Shown: positions 1 to 8,085 of the stretch, in pieces
Numbering within the stretch: position 1 is the first letter of the stretch
Layout of the letters: each line of letters opens with the position of its first letter
NCBI GenBank assembly: GCA_965230335.1
Contig: CBDDKS010000006.1
Coordinates: 2,914,001-2,978,000 of the forward strand
Reading direction: 5' to 3'
Origin: CBDDKS01 sp965230335
GTDB lineage: Bacteria; Pseudomonadota; Gammaproteobacteria; Enterobacterales; Kangiellaceae
Length of the DNA stretch: 64,000 bases
Made by a program: the position numbers and the translations under genes
The notes under the pieces: generated by a model
The model's input: only the letters and a program-made list of their open reading frames with translations
The model's database searches: none
What the model was told of the DNA's origin: nothing

Positions 1-10
1 TTATTCTGGA

Positions 11-293
11 TTAACTTTCGGGGAGCATTCCACGATTAAGTGGGCTTGCGCCTTTTGTATATGAAGCAGGTAGTTTCATTATTTCCTTTAATTTAAAGCC
101 AGATTTGTTAACAGTAGCAACTTCCTTAATTTGTAAGAGAGCAATTTCTTGTACACGTAAACCAAGTTTGCGGCTTAACCGCATAATGGCAGTATTTTTT
201 CAGGGTAATCATGCTATTGAATCCTTAAATTTGAGCATTGATATCTCCCAAATTTAGTACATGTTTATACTGAAATTTCTCTTTTGGTAACAT
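11..293 (-). pseudogene. Tyrosine recombinase (phage-type integrase) remnant, frameshifted and truncated
   Basis: Read on the minus strand, 293-228 encodes an N-terminal piece beginning MLPKEKFQYKHVLNLGD. After stops and a frame change, 184-11 encodes 57 residues with LSRKLGLRVQEIALLQIKEV, the region around the first catalytic Arg of tyrosine recombinases (GLRxxEIxxL), followed by LPASYTKGA, which matches the strand leading to the usual TKGxxxR motif. The reading frame stops at 11-13, so the catalytic His-x-x-Arg and Tyr region is absent. The gene cannot make an active recombinase. The family call rests on motif pattern only. It lies where fliK or other flagellar genes might have been expected, suggesting past insertion or rearrangement. 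Confidence 0.6.
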
Positions 294-467
294 TCCCCAA
301 ATCTTATTCTTTTCTCAGAATGAACAGCAATGACAATTTTCTGACATTTGAATATTTGTAGGAGATTCTTGGGTTTTGCCGGTATCAGGGATGTCAAAAA
401 AATGTCTATATGGATTTTTTGTTTTTCTAACCTATTAATTTATAAAGAAAAAAACTCTATTTAAGAA

Positions 468-484
468 TTGGCTTTAATATTGCT
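468..484 (+). promoter_or_regulatory. Sigma-54 (RpoN) promoter for the fliL operon
   Basis: TTGGC at 468-472 and TTGCT at 480-484 match the -24 (YTGGC) and -12 (TTGCW) elements. There are exactly 10 bases between the GG and GC dinucleotides. The element lies 45 bases upstream of the fliL ATG. Sigma-54 with a FleQ/FlrA-type activator drives middle flagellar genes in polar-flagellated gammaproteobacteria, so this fits the context. No activator site was identified. Confidence 0.7.
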
Positions 485-528
485 TGTTAAATGTATATCT
501 ATTGAGATGTCATTGGAGAACAGGTTTT

Positions 529-1026
529 ATGCCAAATGAAGCTGAAGAACAGAATGAAGAAACCAAAAAAGGTGGTAAAGGTAAATTAATTATTATTGTT
601 GCTGCTGCGTTGTTGTTGGGCGGTGGTGGTGCTTTTTTCTTTATGGGAGGAGGGAGTGACAAAGGCGCTGATGGTGAAAAAGTAGAAGAAGTTAAAAAGA
701 AAGAACCAGCTATTTATGTTGATATCGCAGGAGACATTATTTCGCCATTAATCTCACAAGGTAAAAAAAATCGTCTGGCACAGATTAAGGTCAGTTTTTT
801 GGTAAGAGGCTCTAAATCTGAAGAAGCGGTTAAAAAGCATATTCCTCGTTTAAAAAGTGATTTGTTGGATTTATTAAGTGCGACTAAAGCTGAAGAGTTG
901 ATTAAACCGGAAGGGAAGGATGTTTTTAAAGCGGATGCACTGAGTAAAGTTCAGGCGACTATGACCGAAGCAGAAGGTGACAGTCATATCGAAAAAGTAT
1001 TGTTTGTTAGATTTGTGATGCAGTAA
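529..1026 (+). CDS. fliL: Flagellar basal body-associated protein FliL
   Basis: FliL is a single-pass inner-membrane protein around the stator ring that supports motor torque. The 165-residue product has a charged N-terminus, one membrane segment at about residues 20-39 (rich in Ala, Leu, Gly), a short Gly/Lys-rich linker and a periplasmic domain ending VRFVMQ, which resembles the conserved FliL C-terminus. I chose ATG 529 because GGAG at 515-518 is well spaced; an upstream TTG at 484 would overlap the sigma-54 -12 element. It is first in the fliLMNOPQR-flhB operon and ends 2 bases before fliM. Confidence 0.9.
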   Translation: MPNEAEEQNEETKKGGKGKLIIIVAAALLLGGGGAFFFMGGGSDKGADGEKVEEVKKKEPAIYVDIAGDIISPLISQGKKNRLAQIKVSFLVRGSKSEEAVKKHIPRLKSDLLDLLSATKAEELIKPEGKDVFKADALSKVQATMTEAEGDSHIEKVLFVRFVMQ

Positions 1027-1028
1027 TT

Positions 1029-2030
1029 ATGTCTGATGTATTAAGCCAAGATGAAATAGATGCGCTACTCCACGGTGTAGATGATGGTGATATTGATGTT
1101 GAGGAGGATAGCACCGATGAAGATGGTGTGACGTCGTATGACTTTTCTTCTCAGGAACGTATCATTCGTGGACGAATGCCAACTCTGGAAATGATTAATG
1201 AACGTTTTGCTAGGCATATGCGTATCAGTTTATTTAATTTAATGAGAAGGAGTTGTGAAATATCAATTAATGGCGTACAAATTATTAAATTTAATGATTA
1301 CATTCATAGTTTATTTGTACCGACCAGTTTGAATATGGTTCGTATGCCACCTTTAAGAGGTACGGCATTATTTACATTGGAAGCAAAACTGGTTTTTATT
1401 TTGGTGGATAATTTTTTTGGCGGTGATGGACGGTTTCATGCAAAAATTGAAGGCAGGGAATTTACACCAACGGAACGACGGATCATTCATATGTTATTAG
1501 AAGAAGCCTTTGTCAATTTAAAAGAAGCCTGGACACCTGTGATGAATGTAGATTTTGAATATTTGGATTCAGAAGTCAATCCTTCATTAGCAACCATTGT
1601 CAGTCCTTCTGAGGTGGTTGTCATCAGCAGTTTTCATCTTGAATTGGAAGGTGGCGGTGGTAATTTTCATGTCACTATTCCGTATGCAATGTTAGAACCC
1701 ATCAAAGAAAAATTAGATGCCGGTATACAAAGTGATAGAGATGGTGTTGATGAACGCTGGGCGACCTGTTTAAAAGAAGAAATTATGAGTGCAGAAGTGG
1801 ATTTGAGAAGTGTATTAGTTGAAAAGGAAATGAGTTTAAAAGAATTAATGGATTTACAAGAGGGTGATGTTATTGAGTTTGACATGCCAGAAAAAGTGAT
1901 TGTTGATGCAGGTGGATTGCCGAGTTTCCGTGCTTCTGTTGGACAATCCAATAATTACATGGCTCTGAAGATAAGAGAAGAAATTACCCGAGAACATATT
2001 ATTAATACCCCTAAAAAATTAGACGAGTGA
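1029..2030 (+). CDS. fliM: Flagellar motor switch protein FliM
   Basis: FliM is the middle C-ring component that binds phosphorylated CheY and sets rotation direction. At 333 residues it has normal length. The N-terminal CheY-binding peptide is present (LSQDEIDALLHG, residues 5-16), followed by an acidic stretch, the central CheC-like domain with RRSCEISING, and a C-terminal SpoA domain with the ending expected before FliN. The stop overlaps the fliN GTG by four bases, so the two are likely translationally coupled. The intact EIDALL motif implies that a CheY-type signal is read at the switch. Confidence 0.96.
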   Translation: MSDVLSQDEIDALLHGVDDGDIDVEEDSTDEDGVTSYDFSSQERIIRGRMPTLEMINERFARHMRISLFNLMRRSCEISINGVQIIKFNDYIHSLFVPTSLNMVRMPPLRGTALFTLEAKLVFILVDNFFGGDGRFHAKIEGREFTPTERRIIHMLLEEAFVNLKEAWTPVMNVDFEYLDSEVNPSLATIVSPSEVVVISSFHLELEGGGGNFHVTIPYAMLEPIKEKLDAGIQSDRDGVDERWATCLKEEIMSAEVDLRSVLVEKEMSLKELMDLQEGDVIEFDMPEKVIVDAGGLPSFRASVGQSNNYMALKIREEITREHIINTPKKLDE

Positions 2031-2407
2031 GTGAAGACAATATGACTGATAATGAAGATGATGTACTGGTATCTGACAATGCAGAAGCTTCTGATACTGC
2101 TCCATTGGAAGATTTACAGGATGAATCAAATAACGTTGATAGCGATAATCCCAAACTAGACGTTATTCTTGATATCCCTGTCACTTTATCAATGGAAGTG
2201 GGTAGAACAAAAATAGCGATTAGAAATTTACTGCAACTTAATCAAGGTTCTGTTGTAGAACTTGAACGGTTTGCTGGAGAGCCATTGGATGTGATGGTCA
2301 ATGGTACTTTAATAGCACATGGTGAAGTGGTTGTGGTGAATGAACGTTATGGTATTCGCTTAACCGATGTTATGAGCCCGAGTGAACGTATTCAGAAGTT
2401 AAAGTAA
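2027..2407 (+). CDS. fliN: Flagellar motor switch protein FliN
   Basis: FliN forms the base of the C-ring with FliM and assists export. The 126-residue product has an acidic, low-complexity N-terminal third (about residues 1-42) and a C-terminal SpoA domain with DIPVTLSMEVGRTKIAIRNL and GEVVVVNERYGIRLTDV, typical of FliN. The start is uncertain. GTG 2027 overlaps the fliM stop (GTGA), while ATG 2042 would remove five residues; neither has a strong Shine-Dalgarno sequence. Translational coupling favours GTG. Confidence 0.94.
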   Translation: MSEDNMTDNEDDVLVSDNAEASDTAPLEDLQDESNNVDSDNPKLDVILDIPVTLSMEVGRTKIAIRNLLQLNQGSVVELERFAGEPLDVMVNGTLIAHGEVVVVNERYGIRLTDVMSPSERIQKLK

Positions 2408-2436
2408 TATCGATTCAAATGTTGTTGAGGTTAACT

Positions 2437-2874
2437 ATGTGCAGAAAAAAGATAACTGATCAGTTTTCTATGTGTAGAAAAATACTACTAGGTTTTTTTT
2501 TCTTAACGTCATCGGTTGTGATGGCGGACTCTTCATATAGAACACCTTCGTCAGCTATTTTTTCGGTATTTTTATCTCTGGTTGTTGTTATAGGTGTTAT
2601 CTTTTTTTGTGCCTGGATGGTAAAACGAATCAATGGGTTTCAAGTAAAGCATGTCGGTCATATTCAATTAATATCCAGTTTAATGCTAGGCACTAAGCAA
2701 AAATTAATTATTGTTCAGGTTGGAAAAAAGCAAGTGTTACTGGGCGTAACCGCCAATAACATTTCGTCATTAATGGAGTTGGATGAAGTGATTGCTCAAG
2801 AAGATATGAATAAAAAGGAACCCTTGTTTAAGCAAATACTGTTAAAACAAAATAATCCCATAAGTCATGAGTAG
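2437..2874 (+). CDS. fliO: Flagellar biosynthetic protein FliO
   Basis: FliO is a small membrane protein that helps assemble the FliP ring of the flagellar export gate. The product (145 residues from ATG 2437) has an N-terminal signal-like segment (MCRKILLGFFFLTSSVVMA in the reading frame), a membrane helix at roughly residues 40-62, and a cytoplasmic domain with LISSLMLGTKQKLIIVQVGK and a QVLLGVT-like strand, as in FliO. ATG 2437 is preferred over the upstream ATG 2419 because GAGG at 2427-2430 is correctly spaced only for the former. FliO sequences are poorly conserved; position between fliN and fliP supports the call. Confidence 0.85.
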   Translation: MCRKKITDQFSMCRKILLGFFFLTSSVVMADSSYRTPSSAIFSVFLSLVVVIGVIFFCAWMVKRINGFQVKHVGHIQLISSLMLGTKQKLIIVQVGKKQVLLGVTANNISSLMELDEVIAQEDMNKKEPLFKQILLKQNNPISHE

Positions 2875-2923
2875 AAGTGTCTGATATGAAATTAATATAC
2901 CCATATTATTTTGTGAGTGGTTT

Positions 2924-3688
2924 ATGAAAAAAATACTAAGCTTTAGTCTATTGTTTTTTCTAATATTGATTCCCAAAGTATTGATGGCAGAAATACCGGA
3001 TTTATCAGCGATAAAGGTAACTACACTCGGTGATGGTCAACAGGAGTATTCAGTCACCTTACAAATTTTGATCATTATGACATTGCTGACCTTCTTGCCG
3101 GCAATGATCATTATGATGACCAGTTTTATAAGAATTTCAGTCGTTTTTGCTATTTTAAGGCAGGCCTTGGGTATGCAGCAAACACCATCCAATCAGATAT
3201 TAATAGGATTAACTTTATTTTTAACCTTTTTTGTGATGCAGCCTGTCATATTAGAAGTGAATGAGAACGCGTTACAGCCTTATTTAAATGAAGAGCTTTC
3301 ATCAGAGCAGGCTTTGTCTATTGCAAAAGAACCTTTTAAGCGATTTATGTTATCACAGACCAGAGAAAATGATTTGGCGATGTTTTATGATATTTCGAAT
3401 ATGTCATTCGATGAAACGCTGGAATTGGAAGAAAGAGTAAAAACAGTGGACTTGTCTGTTTTAATACCGGCATTTGTGACGAGTGAATTAAAAACAGCAT
3501 TTCAAATTGGCTTTTTGTTATTTATTCCTTTTCTTATTGTTGATCTTGTCATATCCAGTATCTTAATGGCTATGGGTATGATGATGTTGTCGCCTTTAAT
3601 TATTTCTTTACCATTTAAAATTATGTTGTTCGTGTTAGTTGATGGTTGGGCATTAGTGATAGGTACCATAGCTGGTAGTTTTGGGTAA
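2924..3688 (+). CDS. fliP: Flagellar biosynthetic protein FliP
   Basis: FliP is the pentameric core of the flagellar type III export gate. The 254-residue product has a cleavable signal peptide (residues 1-22, ending VLMAE), an IKVTTLGDGQQEYSVTLQIL segment, conserved TSFIRISVVFAILRQALGMQ (within residues 67-86), the periplasmic domain, and two C-terminal membrane helices with MAMGMMMLSP. Length and motifs are standard. fliQ follows after 28 bases. Confidence 0.97.
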   Translation: MKKILSFSLLFFLILIPKVLMAEIPDLSAIKVTTLGDGQQEYSVTLQILIIMTLLTFLPAMIIMMTSFIRISVVFAILRQALGMQQTPSNQILIGLTLFLTFFVMQPVILEVNENALQPYLNEELSSEQALSIAKEPFKRFMLSQTRENDLAMFYDISNMSFDETLELEERVKTVDLSVLIPAFVTSELKTAFQIGFLLFIPFLIVDLVISSILMAMGMMMLSPLIISLPFKIMLFVLVDGWALVIGTIAGSFG

Positions 3689-3716
3689 TGTACCTATGAT
3701 ATATCAGAGATAAATT

Positions 3717-3986
3717 ATGACACCTGAAATTGTAGTAGAAGTTTTTCGTAGTGCACTTTTTGTTATTATATCTTTAGTGGGTGCTATTGTTTTACCTGGG
3801 TTAATTATTGGGCTCCTAGTTGCTATTTTTCAAGCAGCAACCAGTATTAATGAACAAACATTGTCTTTCTTGCCTCGTTTGATTGCTACTTTGTTAACCT
3901 TAGCTGTATTAGGTCATTGGTTTGTTGCTATGTTAGTCAACTACAGCATTGACTTAATACAAAGTATTCCAGAATTGATCGGATGA
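3717..3986 (+). CDS. fliQ: Flagellar biosynthetic protein FliQ
   Basis: FliQ is a two-helix subunit that wraps the FliP/FliR export gate. The 89-residue product has two hydrophobic helices (about 15-38 and 53-75) and the family signature GLLVAIFQAATSINEQTLSF. The stop codon overlaps the fliR start (ATGA at 3983-3986), so the two are translationally coupled. Confidence 0.96.
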   Translation: MTPEIVVEVFRSALFVIISLVGAIVLPGLIIGLLVAIFQAATSINEQTLSFLPRLIATLLTLAVLGHWFVAMLVNYSIDLIQSIPELIG

Positions 3987-4774
3987 TTGAGATTGCCTGG
4001 CCCGTTATTAATGAATGGTTAACCAGTCATATTCTGGTTTTTTCCCGAATTGCGGGAATGATTTCTGCCATGGCGGTTATAGGTACTCGCAATATTTCAC
4101 CTAGAATCAAATTATTTTTGGCAATTGCTATTACGGTCATTGCATTACCGACGGTAAAAAAAACACCTGTATTGGATTTATTTTCATTATCTGCTTTTAT
4201 ACATATTGCTTTACAGGTCATGATAGGTATTGCGATTGGTTTTGTTTCCAGACTGGTTTTTGAAACCTTTATAATTGCTGGACAAATTATTGCCATGCAG
4301 ACGGGTTTAGGCTTTGCCTCTTTAGTGAATCCATCCACAGGAGCAAGTGTGCCGGCACTTGGACAAATGTTTGTCATGATTATGACATTAATTTTTTTAG
4401 GGATAGATGGACACTTACAATTGATAGAATTAATTGTTAAAAGCTTTGAAACACTACCGATCCATGAATCTTCGATATTTTTTGTGAATTTAAAATTTAT
4501 GGTGGATTGGGCAGCTATTTTATTTTCAACTGCATTTATGATGTCACTATCAGCCATTGTGGCTTTACTTATGGTGAATTTGACGTTTGGTGTTATGTCA
4601 CGTTCTGCACCACAAATCAATATTTTTGTGATTGGTTTTCCAATGATGACGCTGGCAGGGCTAATTATTATATGGATGATTATAAAAAGCTTTATTCCTT
4701 ATTGGATTCAACAACACGAAGCAGGTATTTCTTTGGTGTGTCGTATGATATTTTTGGAGTGTGGTAATGGCTAA
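3983..4774 (+). CDS. fliR: Flagellar biosynthetic protein FliR
   Basis: FliR closes the export gate with FliP and FliQ. The 263-residue product has about six membrane helices, with SRIAGMISAMAVIG near the start, GFASLVNPSTGASVPALGQM in the middle, and MSRSAPQINIFVIGFP towards the end, all characteristic of FliR. It overlaps fliQ by four bases and flhB by eight. Confidence 0.96.
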   Translation: MIEIAWPVINEWLTSHILVFSRIAGMISAMAVIGTRNISPRIKLFLAIAITVIALPTVKKTPVLDLFSLSAFIHIALQVMIGIAIGFVSRLVFETFIIAGQIIAMQTGLGFASLVNPSTGASVPALGQMFVMIMTLIFLGIDGHLQLIELIVKSFETLPIHESSIFFVNLKFMVDWAAILFSTAFMMSLSAIVALLMVNLTFGVMSRSAPQINIFVIGFPMMTLAGLIIIWMIIKSFIPYWIQQHEAGISLVCRMIFLECGNG

Positions 4775-5894
4775 CCAAGATGCTGGTGAACGTTCCGAAA
4801 AGGCAACGCCCAAAAAAGAACAGAAAGCCAAAGAAAAAGGCCAGCTGCCAAGATCTAAAGAATTAACCACAGCATTGTTATTAATTACTGCGTCATTGAT
4901 GTTATTAATCAGCAATGATTCAGTTGTTGATGTCACTGAAAAAATTATCCCTGCCTCTTTTTCTTTATCAAGAGAGCAGGTTTTTGATGAATCCTATTTA
5001 ATCGCTACATTAGGAAGAGCAACCTGGTTGGCATTTGAAAGTTTTGCGTTTATTTTTCTTGTGTTATTTTTCATTGCGATCGTTGGCTCTATTGCATTAG
5101 GTGGATGGGCTTTTAATGCGGGTTCACTGGGTGTAAAAGGCAATCGATTGTCTCCACTGTCTGGTTTTAAGCGTATGTTTGGATTACATGCCTTGATAGA
5201 ACTTTTGAAAGCTTTAAGTAAAGTATCTGTTGTTGGATTGGTTGCCTTTTTTGTATTGGACAGCAATTTTCAAAACTACCTTTCTTTAGGAAAAACAACA
5301 CCACATCTGGAGTCATCTCAAGCAGTTGATTTATTATTTATAGGACTGCTTATGATATCCAGCTCATTGATATTGATTGCTTTCATTGATGTACCTTATC
5401 AATTATGGAATCACTCCAAACAATTAAAAATGACCAAACAAGAAGTGAAGGATGAGCATAAAAATACTGAAGGACGTCCTGAAGTTAAATCGAGAATTCG
5501 CCAGGTACAAAGAGAAATGGCTCATCGCAGAATGATGGAGACTGTACCAGATGCAGATGTCGTAGTGACCAATCCTGAACATTATTCTGTTGCTTTGAAA
5601 TATGATCAAAACAAGTCTGATGCACCTTTTGTTATTGCAAAAGGGTGTGATGAAGTTGCGTTTAACATCAGAAAGGTTGCCAATGCACATCAGGTACCTA
5701 TTATTGAAGCACCGCCTTTGGCCAGATCTTTATACTTTTCAACAAAGTTAGATCATCCAATACCCACGGGATTATATTTAGCAGTTGCTCAATTACTGGC
5801 TTATGTCTTTCAAATGCAATCTTATAAAAAAGGACAAGCAGTGCAACCTAATCCTATTTATGAATACCCCATACCCGATGAGTTGAAACGGTAG
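4767..5894 (+). CDS. flhB: Flagellar biosynthetic protein FlhB, substrate-specificity switch
   Basis: FlhB regulates export from rod/hook to filament substrates through autocleavage of its cytoplasmic domain. The 375-residue product starts with the typical SEKATPKKEQKAKEKGQLPRS segment, has four membrane helices, and ends in the FlhBC domain with APPLARSLY. The cleavage motif, normally NPTH, reads NPEH here (VVVTNPEHYSVALKYD); the Asn, Pro and His needed for chemistry are kept. ATG 4767 was chosen over GTG 4761 because GGAG at 4756-4759 sits 7 bases upstream. The gene overlaps fliR. Confidence 0.96.
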   Translation: MANQDAGERSEKATPKKEQKAKEKGQLPRSKELTTALLLITASLMLLISNDSVVDVTEKIIPASFSLSREQVFDESYLIATLGRATWLAFESFAFIFLVLFFIAIVGSIALGGWAFNAGSLGVKGNRLSPLSGFKRMFGLHALIELLKALSKVSVVGLVAFFVLDSNFQNYLSLGKTTPHLESSQAVDLLFIGLLMISSSLILIAFIDVPYQLWNHSKQLKMTKQEVKDEHKNTEGRPEVKSRIRQVQREMAHRRMMETVPDADVVVTNPEHYSVALKYDQNKSDAPFVIAKGCDEVAFNIRKVANAHQVPIIEAPPLARSLYFSTKLDHPIPTGLYLAVAQLLAYVFQMQSYKKGQAVQPNPIYEYPIPDELKR

Positions 5895-5904
5895 GTAACC
5901 TATT

Positions 5905-7998
5905 ATGGCAGTCGCTCATGAAATGACAAAGAAAGCAATGAAACTCAGTGGCATAGGCACACCGTTATTACTAATCATGGTGTTGGCCATGATGATATTG
6001 CCATTACCAGCATTAATGTTGGACATCTTGTTTACATTCAATATTACACTGGCACTGATCGTCCTTATGGCAACGGTTTATATTTTGAGACCTTTGGAGT
6101 TTTCTGCATTCCCAACGGTTTTGTTAGTGGCGACTTTGTTGAGGCTGGCCTTAAATGTTGCTTCTACACGGGTGGTGTTAATTCATGGCCATACAGGTGC
6201 CAGTGCTGCAGGCAGTGTTATAGAGTCTTTTGGTTCTGTTGTTGTTGGTGGTAACTATGCAGTTGGTTTGGTTGTCTTTGCTATTTTAGTGATTATTAAT
6301 TTTGTTGTCGTTACCAAAGGTGCGGGGCGTATTTCTGAAGTCAGTGCCCGTTTTACTTTGGATGCTATGCCTGGTAAACAAATGGCTATTGATGCTGATT
6401 TAAATGCTGGGTTATTGTCACAAGAAGAAGCCAGACATCGTCGAGCCGAAATTGCCAAAGAGGCTGATTTTTATGGAGCAATGGATGGCGCATCAAAATT
6501 TGTCAGAGGGGATGCTGTTGCCGGTATTTTAATACTCTTCATTAATATTTTGGGTGGTATAGCTGTGGGTATGGGACAACATGGCTTGGATTTTTCAACG
6601 GCAACAGAGTATTACGCTTTACTCACTATTGGAGATGGTCTGGTTGCACAAATTCCTTCATTATTATTATCAACTGGTGCTGCCATTATGGTGACTCGTC
6701 AAAATGACTCAAGGGATATGGGACAGCAGATGGTTAATGAGTTGTTTATGAATGCCAAGGTGTTATGGATAGCGGCTGGTGTTTTAGGCATCATGGGGAT
6801 CATTCCAGGCATGCCACACTTTGCCTTTTTATTGTTGGCCATGGCTGCAGGCAGTGTCGCTTATTGGGTGACTAAAAAGAATCAAATTAAAATGATGGAA
6901 GAAGCTCAACGGGAAGCAGAGCAACAGAAAGTACAGGTTGCTGAAACATCAGAAGTCAAAGAATTAAGTTGGGAAGATGTTCCTGTGATTGATCCCATTG
7001 GCCTGGAAGTCGGATATCGTTTAATTCCTTTGGTTGATGTTGCACAAGATGGCAAATTGATGGGACGAATAAAAGGTGTTCGTAAAAAGTTATCTCATGA
7101 ATTAGGTTTCTTGGTGCCGGCAGTCCATATCAGAGATAATTTGGATCTAGCGCCCAATGCTTACCGAATTACTTTAATGGGTGTGGCTGTTGGTGATGCT
7201 GAAGTTTATCCAGATAAAGAGTTAGCGATTAATCCAGGAAGAGTGTTTGGCAATTTGGAAGGTATTCAAACGCAAGATCCGGCTTTTGGTTTGGAGGCTG
7301 TTTGGATAGACGCCTCTCAACGGGAAGCTGCACAATCTATGGGATACACAGTTGTGGATTCCAGCACAGTAGTTGCCACACATTTGAGTCAACTGGTGCA
7401 GACACATGCCAGTGAATTGTTAGGACATGAAGAAGTTGAACAACTCTTAAAAAATCTTAGTCGTGTTGCGCCTAAACTGGTCGAAAATTTAGTACCCGGA
7501 CTGTTACCTTTAGGTACGGTGGTTAAAGTACTGCAAAACTTATTACAAGAACAAGTGCCTGTTCGAGATATGCGTACTATCGCCGAAACTTTGGCGGAGG
7601 CTGCAGGAAGAAGTCAAGATCCTGCCATATTAACAGCGACGGTACGTATCGCACTAAGTCGATTGATTGTTCAGAATATCAATGGGTTAGATTCTGAATT
7701 ACCAGTAATCACATTAGATCCAGCTTTGGAACAGTTATTGCAGAAGTCTTTACAGGCAGGCAATGAGGCGACAGTGAATATCGAGCCGGGTTTAGCTGAG
7801 AAGCTGCAACAGTCTTTAAAACAATCTGCTGAGAATCAGGAAGCTATGGGTAAACCGGCCATATTACTGACCTCTCCAGGTTTAAGAAGTAGCCTGGCGC
7901 ATTTTGCCCGTTTCAGTACTCAGGGTATGCATGTATTAAGTTACCAGGAGATTCCAGATAACAAACAAGTGAGAGTTGTGGCAACAGTGGGTCAATAA
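5905..7998 (+). CDS. flhA: Flagellar biosynthesis protein FlhA
   Basis: FlhA is the nonameric export gate protein that couples proton flow to substrate transport and docks chaperone-substrate complexes. The 697-residue product has eight predicted membrane helices in the first about 320 residues, the FHIPEP-region motif with RISEVSARFTLDAMPGKQMA (about residues 140-160), a short linker, and the C-terminal cytoplasmic domain ending VVATVGQ. It starts 10 bases after flhB and continues the export operon. Confidence 0.97.
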   Translation: MAVAHEMTKKAMKLSGIGTPLLLIMVLAMMILPLPALMLDILFTFNITLALIVLMATVYILRPLEFSAFPTVLLVATLLRLALNVASTRVVLIHGHTGASAAGSVIESFGSVVVGGNYAVGLVVFAILVIINFVVVTKGAGRISEVSARFTLDAMPGKQMAIDADLNAGLLSQEEARHRRAEIAKEADFYGAMDGASKFVRGDAVAGILILFINILGGIAVGMGQHGLDFSTATEYYALLTIGDGLVAQIPSLLLSTGAAIMVTRQNDSRDMGQQMVNELFMNAKVLWIAAGVLGIMGIIPGMPHFAFLLLAMAAGSVAYWVTKKNQIKMMEEAQREAEQQKVQVAETSEVKELSWEDVPVIDPIGLEVGYRLIPLVDVAQDGKLMGRIKGVRKKLSHELGFLVPAVHIRDNLDLAPNAYRITLMGVAVGDAEVYPDKELAINPGRVFGNLEGIQTQDPAFGLEAVWIDASQREAAQSMGYTVVDSSTVVATHLSQLVQTHASELLGHEEVEQLLKNLSRVAPKLVENLVPGLLPLGTVVKVLQNLLQEQVPVRDMRTIAETLAEAAGRSQDPAILTATVRIALSRLIVQNINGLDSELPVITLDPALEQLLQKSLQAGNEATVNIEPGLAEKLQQSLKQSAENQEAMGKPAILLTSPGLRSSLAHFARFSTQGMHVLSYQEIPDNKQVRVVATVGQ

Positions 7999-8085
7999 AT
8001 CAATGGTTGTAAAAAATATAATGATAAAACAGCAGCAGTCCCTGATCTCAATAATAAAAGTGATGATGATGGGTATTCAAACATT

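Noticed and set aside
249..440. About 60-codon minus-strand open frame upstream of the recombinase remnant
   Set aside because: No start codon, no recognised motif, and it overlaps the recombinase N-terminal piece in another frame.
4027..4620. 197-codon open frame on the minus strand inside fliR
   Set aside because: It is an antisense shadow of a convincingly assigned FliR gene and has no motif or start signal.
5424..5690. Minus-strand frame inside flhB
   Set aside because: Shadow of FlhB; no domain and no ribosome-binding site supporting it.
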